Of a DNA stretch of 25,022 nt, positions 16,701 to 21,887 are shown in pieces. Position 1 is the stretch's first letter. Each line of letters starts with the position of its first letter. This DNA is from CAZADH01 sp964483805 (lineage in GTDB: Bacteria > Muiribacteriota > Ozemobacteria > Ozemobacterales > Ozemobacteraceae): NCBI GenBank assembly GCA_964483805.1, contig CAZADH010000059.1:1-25022 (forward strand), read 5' to 3'. The notes beneath the pieces were generated by a model that saw nothing but the letters and a program-made list of their open reading frames with translations, was not told the origin of the DNA and made no database searches. The position numbers and the translations under genes were made by a program.

Positions 16701-19700
16701 CAACTATGCAAACACGACTCTGACGATGCCTGCTGCCGATGTCACGGTGCAGGCGACCTACAAACCAATCCCGGAGCCGACCTATGACCTCACGGTAATC
16801 AATGGCTTGGGTTCGGGCACCTTCACGGCCGGCGCGAACGTGATCATCATGGCGAACGTGCCGCCGGCCGGCAAGATGTTCGACAGGTGGATCGGCCAGG
16901 CGGCCAATATCGCCAACCCCCTTGCCCCCAACACGACCGTGACCATGCCCCGCGAGGCGATCGAGGTCAAGGCAACGTTCAGGGAGCTGCCCCAGGAGGC
17001 GTCCTACACGCTGACCTTGGAAGCCGGTTCGGGCGGCGGGTTGTATCGGGCGGGCACCGTCGTCACCATCGCCGCCGGCCTTCCGGCGACGGGCACCGTC
17101 TTCGACCGGTGGATCGGCCAGACCGGGCAGGTCACCAACAGCGCCGAGGCCAATACCACACTGATCATGCCACCCGGGAACATCACCGTCAGGGCCACAT
17201 ACAAGCCATTGCCGGGAACGAAGTTCTCATTGAGGGTCGCGAGCGGCACCGGCACCGGCGAATACGAGGCCGGCACGTCGGTCAGCATCATGGCCGACGC
17301 GGCCCCGAGCGGCCAACGTTTCAATAGCTGGACCGGGCAGACGTCTTATATTGCCAATGTCAATACAGCGAACACCACCCTCACCATGCCGGCGTCCAAC
17401 CTCGAGATCGCGGCCGGATACGTGAACACGAGCATCACCAAGAGATATCTGACCGTCACGGGTGGCAGTACCTCGGGTTGGTTTGCGCCGGGAGACATCG
17501 TCAGCATTCAGACAAAAAGCCCCTACATGATTATCCTCCCGCCCATGATGATGCCTGGGGGAATGGTCATGTATCCCCCGCCGTTCTTCGGGTATTTCAT
17601 GGGCTGGACCGGCCAAAACAGCACGGTCAAGAGTCTGAAGCAAACCTCGACGACTCTGGTCATGCCGGATTTCGACATCGAGGTCATCGCCACCTGGAGT
17701 ATCGATGGCAAAGTCAGCAGCGGCACCACCACCCCACAGAAGTACCAACTCACCATTGTGGGCGGCAGCGGCGGCGGGTCCTACGTGCAGAGTGCGATCG
17801 CGAAGATCATGGCCAATCCGCCCGCGGCCGGCAAGGTCTTCGATCGTTGGTCGGGCCAGACCCAGGGCGTGGCCAATCTCTTTGCGGCCAATACCGAAGT
17901 CACCATGCCGGCGTTTGCCGAGACGATCAGTGCGACCTACAAAGATCTGCCGCCGACGACTTTCCGTCTCACGGTGGCCAGCGGCACCGGTTCCGGCGAC
18001 TACGAGATGGGCCGATCGATTTCGTTGGTTGCCGGTCTCCCGCCCGACGGCAGAATGTTCGACCAGTGGACCGGCCAGACGACCAGTATCGCCAACCCGT
18101 TCGACGCCAACACCACGCTGACGATGCCGGCCGCGAGCGTTTCGGTGGCTGCAACCTACAAGCAGATCCCGGCCATCACGTATCCGCTCTCGGTCGCCAG
18201 CGGCACGGGCTCGGGCGACTACCGGGCCGGGTCGACGGTCAGCATCATGGCAGCGGTGGCCCCCGACGGGCTCACCTTCGATCAATGGATCGGCGAGACG
18301 TCATCGATTGACAATGTATTGCACGCGAATACCACGCTGACCATGCAGGCCGCGTCCTGCTCGATCCGGGCGACCTACAAAGAGATCCCGGTCGAACGGT
18401 ACACCCTCACGGTTGCGAGCGGCACCGGCTCCGGCCAGTACAGGTCGGGGGCGATCGTGCCGTTGATGGCGCAACCACCGGCCGACGGGTTGATGTTCGA
18501 CCAGTGGACCGGCCAGAACAGCACGGTCGCGAACGTGAATGCGGCCAATACCACGCTGACCATGCCCGACGGCGCGATCGAGGTGCGGGCTACCTATCGC
18601 GCGGTCGCGGTCGCATCCTATGCGCTGGCGGTGGCGAGCGGCACCGGCTCCGGGCAGTACAAGTCGGGCACGGTGGTCGGCCTCGCGGCCGATCTGCCGC
18701 CGACCGGCGTCGTCTTCGACATCTGGACCGGGCAAACGGCCAACATGGCCAACCCCGCCGATCCGAACACCACCCTGACCATGCCGGATGCCGACACCGG
18801 CGTGCGCGCGACGTATCGCCCGGCCTCGACGACAGCATACACCCTCACCGTTGCCAGCGGCACCGGCTCCGGCAGGTTCCCGTCGGGAACCGCCATCACG
18901 TTGACGGCCAAACCACCGCAGACCGGCATGATCTTCGACAAATGGATCGGTCAGACGAGCAATATTGCCAATGTATTGCTGCCGACGACGACCCTGGTCA
19001 TGCCGGCCGCCGACATCGAAGTGCGGGCCAGCTACGCGTCGGCGGTCACCCAGGTCTACCCGCTGACGGTCACCGGCGGTTCGGGCGGCGGCAGTTTTGC
19101 GCCGGCCGCAGTCGTCCCGGTGCAGGCCCACACAGCCGCGGCCGGCATGATGTTCGATAAGTGGACCGGCCAGACTTCGTATCTTGCCGATGTGGGCCAG
19201 GCCAGCACGACACTGACCATGCCGGCGACGGGCATCGAGATCCGCGCCACCTACCGCGCGATTCCGGCCGGGACCTTCCGCCTGATCGTCGGCGATGGCT
19301 CGGGCACCGGGGATTACGCGGCCGCAACCGTCGTGTCGATCGTGGCAACGCAGCCGCCGAGCGGCAAGGTGTTTGACCGCTGGGTGGGTCAGACAGCCGT
19401 TGTTGCCGACATCTTCGCGGCATCGACGACCCTGACGATGCCGGCAGCCGATACCGAGGTGCGCGCGTCGTTTCTCACACCACCTCCGGCAATCCTGGTG
19501 CAGCCGGTGAACCGGACCGTGGCGACAGGAGACAACGCCTCGTTCACCATCACCGCAACCCGGGCGGCAACGTTGCAGTGGCAGGTGAACTCGGGGTCGG
19601 GATTCGTCGACATCGTCGACGGCCCGGTCTACACCGGGGCAACAACGCCGACGTTGACGATCACCGGTGCCACCGCGGCGATGAACGGGTACGTATTCCG

Positions 19701-20268
19701 TTGTATTGCTGCTGCCCCGCAACTGGTCAACGCCGAGTCTGATAGCGCGACCCTGTCGGTCTTCGCGGCAGTCTTTGCCGACGGCATGGGCAACAAGTAC
19801 GCGTCCTGGGCCGACGCCATCGCCGGCGTCGCCGAAGGCGGCACGTTGACCCTGCAGGGTGATTTCCAGTTGCCGACCGACCTGACGGTGACCAAGAGCG
19901 TCACCCTCGATCTGAACGGTAAGACGCTCAGCGGCAACTTCACCGTGACCGTGGCCGACAACAAGAATCTGACTCTCATGAACCGGGCCCAACAGGGCGC
20001 GTTCGACGCGCGGCTCGCATTCGCCGGCAACACCAGCGGTTTGGCCATCGTCTCGAACAACGTCTTCAGCGAACTGTTGTTCCGCAACGATGGCTCACCG
20101 CGCTTCCCGGGGGAGATCAAGGGCGACGTCGTCTTCGGCGACGGAACCACGCCGGTGTCCTATACCTTCAAGACGCGCCGCAACGGCGTCGGCTTCGCGA
20201 GACAAGCGTTGAAACGGGTCCGGGTGCGCGACAAGGCCGACATCGGCTTCACCCACCTCGACCCCTGA
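13705..20268 (+). CDS. Giant exported protein with 17 divergent InlB B-type repeats
   Basis: This protein of about 2187 residues starts with a Sec signal peptide cleaved near residues 24-26 (AMA). Residues 27-410 resemble a right-handed beta-helix of the choice-of-anchor Q type, starting with NADSGPGTLRQAI and ending with TDQRGTT...SIGAYH. A carboxypeptidase-regulatory-like domain lies at about 412-492, and two degenerate repeat-like segments precede a 17-copy array (660-1927). An Ig-like domain (about 1928-2022) and a C-terminal region with YASWADAI and LDLNGKTLSG motifs (about 2023-2187) complete it. There is no LPxTG, PEP-CTERM or type IX signal at the C-terminus, so anchoring is unclear. 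I chose the ATG at 13705, directly before the signal peptide, with AGG five bases upstream; ATGs at 13627 and 13684 are alternatives. The likely role is a surface stalk or adhesin. Confidence 0.88.
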   Translation: MRRFSLKLFLFLAMAGLFISGQAAMAVPQVVTSNADSGPGTLRQAIADTINNDWIRFALPAGNETITLTSELSIASGNRSIDGANSYGSGRTVTVKVTAPGTSEWRVMSYNAIGGTLTLENLNLEGGSVGPTGRGGAVYVKKGALDMTGVTVSNSKAAWGGAVYAENNQGPLRFANCTFFNNTATGDGTNYSLGGAVMVHSQTATFRNCTLTGNSASGITPKSEGGAIFALGTVSVTNCTITGNSVSGGTTANTGGGIHSWSSSASLNMLNTIVIGNTATGPGAAGADLQADGPTTAYYCWYSGVGGTVSTQGSAPNINTAYAAGDLLPLADNGGRTKTIALGAGAPALGAGTFAYYNETDGDYFQGNDAAWHRLDSWATTPTINVADKLTTDQRGTTRVSPTSIGAYHKTHLFIRGRVTQLGRPKPGVNVRAGSASATTDIDGNYVISNLSPGETYVVAPSLEGGYRFIPPFRTVTINNDGPGVTDCDFTVDVVRFYLGTSGKGSTTPPTGSYFVPRYVPQTISAVASAGAGYHWSAWSADNYFTTEIASTTSATTTVTLRDDSVVRANFALNEYKIRTAVNPDLPALYDYVGPGSVGVPYPRWHGASYNLFAANARAMSFVRWESSDPAIVLDDPTLPSIPLLAYGDVTFTAYYAAASVTLTVDYGTGSGKYLAGTKVPIEAGVPPGPGMMFDVWMGHTAGVEDITKPATTFTMPADHVTLRPSYKVIPPVEYTLTVVSGSGGGKYQAGKVVTLNAALASDGQQFDKWVGDTAGVVDVGSTWTPLYMPSNNATVTATYKPLQPTFYHLSVFGGAGSGNYRPGTSVTIQAGVATEGQIFSSWTGSNLTFGNRANPTTTLTMPTANATVAALFKESPPTLYALTVLGGTGSGTYKAGTSVTVMAGLPPDGHMFDKWSGQTSTMANINEANTSLIMPAGPITVVAQYARIPIPKYTLRTLSGTGTGEYQAGTIVPLMAATVPAGQMFDCWVGQVSTVGNVNYANTTLTMPAADVTVQATYKPIPEPTYDLTVINGLGSGTFTAGANVIIMANVPPAGKMFDRWIGQAANIANPLAPNTTVTMPREAIEVKATFRELPQEASYTLTLEAGSGGGLYRAGTVVTIAAGLPATGTVFDRWIGQTGQVTNSAEANTTLIMPPGNITVRATYKPLPGTKFSLRVASGTGTGEYEAGTSVSIMADAAPSGQRFNSWTGQTSYIANVNTANTTLTMPASNLEIAAGYVNTSITKRYLTVTGGSTSGWFAPGDIVSIQTKSPYMIILPPMMMPGGMVMYPPPFFGYFMGWTGQNSTVKSLKQTSTTLVMPDFDIEVIATWSIDGKVSSGTTTPQKYQLTIVGGSGGGSYVQSAIAKIMANPPAAGKVFDRWSGQTQGVANLFAANTEVTMPAFAETISATYKDLPPTTFRLTVASGTGSGDYEMGRSISLVAGLPPDGRMFDQWTGQTTSIANPFDANTTLTMPAASVSVAATYKQIPAITYPLSVASGTGSGDYRAGSTVSIMAAVAPDGLTFDQWIGETSSIDNVLHANTTLTMQAASCSIRATYKEIPVERYTLTVASGTGSGQYRSGAIVPLMAQPPADGLMFDQWTGQNSTVANVNAANTTLTMPDGAIEVRATYRAVAVASYALAVASGTGSGQYKSGTVVGLAADLPPTGVVFDIWTGQTANMANPADPNTTLTMPDADTGVRATYRPASTTAYTLTVASGTGSGRFPSGTAITLTAKPPQTGMIFDKWIGQTSNIANVLLPTTTLVMPAADIEVRASYASAVTQVYPLTVTGGSGGGSFAPAAVVPVQAHTAAAGMMFDKWTGQTSYLADVGQASTTLTMPATGIEIRATYRAIPAGTFRLIVGDGSGTGDYAAATVVSIVATQPPSGKVFDRWVGQTAVVADIFAASTTLTMPAADTEVRASFLTPPPAILVQPVNRTVATGDNASFTITATRAATLQWQVNSGSGFVDIVDGPVYTGATTPTLTITGATAAMNGYVFRCIAAAPQLVNAESDSATLSVFAAVFADGMGNKYASWADAIAGVAEGGTLTLQGDFQLPTDLTVTKSVTLDLNGKTLSGNFTVTVADNKNLTLMNRAQQGAFDARLAFAGNTSGLAIVSNNVFSELLFRNDGSPRFPGEIKGDVVFGDGTTPVSYTFKTRRNGVGFARQALKRVRVRDKADIGFTHLDP
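15682..19485 (+). repeat. Array of 17 tandem ~73-residue repeats (divergent InlB B-repeat type)
   Basis: The repeat starts are at 15682, 15901, 16117, 16336, 16555, 16774, 16993, 17215, 17431, 17740, 17953, 18172, 18391, 18607, 18829, 19045 and 19267. Sixteen units are 71-74 residues long; unit 9 is 103. The shared pattern is a strand, then SGTGSGxY, xAGTxV, FDxWxGQT, ANTTLTMPA and a closing VxATYK. Units 11-15 are the most alike (VASGTGSG in each), which suggests later duplication within that part. This pattern fits the divergent InlB B-repeat family. It is coding DNA, not a CRISPR array. Confidence 0.92.
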
Positions 20269-20290
20269 TCGGTTCGCACTGACACCGCGA

Positions 20291-20316
20291 CGGGCGGGGC
20301 CTTCGGGCCCCGCCCG
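20291..20316 (+). terminator. Intrinsic terminator after the giant protein gene
   Basis: An 11-bp perfect stem, CGGGCGGGGCC (20291-20301) with its complement (20306-20316), closes on a stable TTCG tetraloop 22 bases after the stop codon. The following CTTTGCG is a poor T-tract, but the stem is very strong. Confidence 0.7.
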
Positions 20317-20482
20317 CTTTGCGAATTGGCGCTATCGCCCTCACCGCGCCCACTTTCCGTCGGTCGGTCGCGAGGGGTCAACTGCACTGCGCCTCACTGT
20401 CCGTTTTGCGCCTGCCCCCACGACGCCATCCGTGGCAGGCGGGTGCGAGTGCAGCCCTCCGCGACAACTCCAAATGTTGTCA

Positions 20483-20511
20483 GTTGTACTCGCCCCCCGG
20501 CAATGCTATGA
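20483..20511 (+). promoter_or_regulatory. Candidate sigma70-type promoter of the isoaspartyl methyltransferase gene
   Basis: TTGTAC (20483-20488), a 17-base spacer and TATGAT (20506-20511, five of six consensus) lie 67 bases before the ATG. The rest of the 310-base gap from 20269 holds the terminator at 20291-20316 and otherwise nothing I can support. Confidence 0.5.
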
Positions 20512-20563
20512 TCGCTGCCACGCGGCGCACGACAGCACCATGCCGCGGAGACGATCGACGATC

Positions 20564-20569
20564 AAGGAG
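20564..20569 (+). promoter_or_regulatory. Shine-Dalgarno site deciding the methyltransferase start
   Basis: AAGGAG nine bases before the ATG at 20579 selects a start with a proper signal peptide over the upstream in-frame ATG at 20432. Confidence 0.7.
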
Positions 20570-20578
20570 CCTTTCTCG

Positions 20579-21700
20579 ATGACGCGCCGTGCCACTGCTT
20601 CGATGACGCCTTCCCGCGGTTGGGGTTTCGTCCTGATTCTTGCTGCACTCGCCAGCCTGATCTGCATCGGTGACGCCCTCGCCCAGACCGGCAGCGGCTC
20701 GGGCTCTGCGCCATTGACCGCCACCGCGCCCGCAAAGGGCTCCGATGCCGGCAGCGCCGCCGTCGTGGCCCCGGCTGAACCTACCGCGGCACCACCCGCC
20801 GAGCCCGCCGCAACCACCGAAGCGAGCGGCGCCTCCGAGTTGTCGGCCGACGAGACGACCACCGTCACCGACAACACGCCCGGCGAAGCCACCGGCGTGC
20901 GCTTCGGTGCGTCCGCGAACGGTTCTGCGGCAGCCGACCTGGTACCGCCACGCGGCAACGAACAGGCCTTCATCAAAGCCATGGTCGAGTCGAAGAAGGA
21001 AGACCCCCATTACCTCGCGCTGCGCTACCAACGCGCCCGCAGTTGCGTGAACAACAAAGACCTGTTGCGCGACAAGGAAGTGACTGCATTTTTGAAGACC
21101 CCGCGCGAGAAATTCTGCCGCACGTGGAACCTCAAGCGCGCCTACGATCACGCGTATCTCGACATCCATTACGGCGTCACCATCTCGGGGCCGCATCTCG
21201 TCAGCCGCATGACCTCGTGCATCGACGTGCAACCCGGCGACAAGGTGCTCGAGATCGGCACCGGGTCCGGATATCAGGCCGGCGTGCTCGCCTGGCTGAC
21301 CGACAAAGTATTTACGATCGAGATCATCGAGCCGCTGGCCTCTGAGACCGACAAGATCTACACCGAGCTGGCCGCGAATGGATATCCGGAATTCGGTAAC
21401 ATCAAACGCAAGGCCGACGACGGCTACTACGGCTGGGAAGAACACGCTCCCTTTGACAAGATCATCGTCACCTGCGGCATCGATCACATTCCGCCGGCGC
21501 TGCTCAAGCAACTGAAACCGAACGGCATCATGGTCATCCCGGTGGGCCCCCCGGGCGCCCAGGTCTGTTTGAAGGTCTGCAAGAAGGTCGGCGCCGACGG
21601 CGAGATCGAGATCACCCGCGAGGACCTGTACAAAGGCCGCAAAAAGGTCCCGTTCGTGCCGTTCACCAAGAAGGGCGGCGGCAACCATTTCACCCGGTAG
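20579..21700 (+). CDS. Exported protein-L-isoaspartate O-methyltransferase homologue
   Basis: This 373-residue protein has a Sec-type signal peptide (residues 1-35, ending DALAQ) and a low-complexity Ala/Pro/Ser/Thr segment (about 36-115). The rest matches protein-L-isoaspartate (D-aspartate) O-methyltransferase, which uses S-adenosylmethionine to methylate isoaspartyl residues and start their repair. Visible motifs are TISGPHLVSRM, equivalent to the substrate-side TISQPYMVARM region, the SAM-binding VLEIGTGSGYQ (223-233), an acidic IEIIE strand, and PFDKIIVTCGIDHIPPALL. The Pcm family is usually about 210 residues and cytoplasmic, so the signal peptide and linker are the odd part. SAM is not normally available outside the cytoplasm, so it may work on another substrate or be retained at the membrane. 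The downstream neighbour is also a membrane SAM-fold protein. Confidence 0.85.
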   Translation: MTRRATASMTPSRGWGFVLILAALASLICIGDALAQTGSGSGSAPLTATAPAKGSDAGSAAVVAPAEPTAAPPAEPAATTEASGASELSADETTTVTDNTPGEATGVRFGASANGSAAADLVPPRGNEQAFIKAMVESKKEDPHYLALRYQRARSCVNNKDLLRDKEVTAFLKTPREKFCRTWNLKRAYDHAYLDIHYGVTISGPHLVSRMTSCIDVQPGDKVLEIGTGSGYQAGVLAWLTDKVFTIEIIEPLASETDKIYTELAANGYPEFGNIKRKADDGYYGWEEHAPFDKIIVTCGIDHIPPALLKQLKPNGIMVIPVGPPGAQVCLKVCKKVGADGEIEITREDLYKGRKKVPFVPFTKKGGGNHFTR

Positions 21701-21718
21701 GGGCATCGCGTGCGCCCC
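21700..21718 (+). terminator. Possible weak hairpin after the methyltransferase stop
   Basis: GGGGCA and TGCGCCCC flank TCGCG directly at the stop codon, giving an imperfect GC hairpin without a T-tract. It could be a degenerate copy of the palindrome family at 2245 and 21772. Confidence 0.25.
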
Positions 21719-21771
21719 GGCGCGCCAATTCGCCCATGGAATCATCGCGACAAACCCGTCGTCGTCGTTGT

Positions 21772-21801
21772 TGTAGGGGCGCGTTGCAACGCGCCCCTAC
21801 A
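21772..21801. repeat. 30-bp perfect palindrome, intergenic repeat
   Basis: TGTAGGGGCGCGTTG is followed with no spacer by its exact reverse complement. It sits between the methyltransferase and the spermidine-synthase-like gene. The GTAGGGGCGC...GCGCCCCTAC outline resembles palindromic repeats I recall as widespread between genes in GC-rich environmental bacteria; the 22-bp palindrome at 2245-2266 looks like a shorter relative. Confidence 0.75.
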
Positions 21802-21858
21802 GGGATACGGGTCCATACCAACACGTGTTGACCCGCCCACGCGACGTCGCCGTTTGTA

Positions 21859-21864
21859 TATAAT
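21859..21864 (+). promoter_or_regulatory. Possible -10 element before the membrane protein gene
   Basis: A perfect TATAAT lies 23 bases before the ATG. No -35 is found at 17 bases; TTGACC at 21828 is 25 bases away. The call rests on the -10 alone. Confidence 0.3.
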
Positions 21865-21887
21865 CCGTCAATTTGGCCAGGACGACC

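Noticed and set aside
15682..19485. CRISPR-like or satellite DNA
   Set aside because: The period of about 219 bases is a multiple of three, the frame is open throughout, and conservation is at protein level.
17227..19992. Long minus-strand open frames (563 and 352 codons) opposite the giant repeat gene
   Set aside because: They are antisense shadows caused by GC-rich third positions and the repeated coding DNA; no start context or recognisable domain, while the + strand frame has a signal peptide and regular domains.
20480..21745. 421-codon minus-strand frame opposite the isoaspartyl methyltransferase gene
   Set aside because: Composition is typical of an antisense shadow and no family resemblance is seen; the + strand protein has clear SAM-binding motifs.
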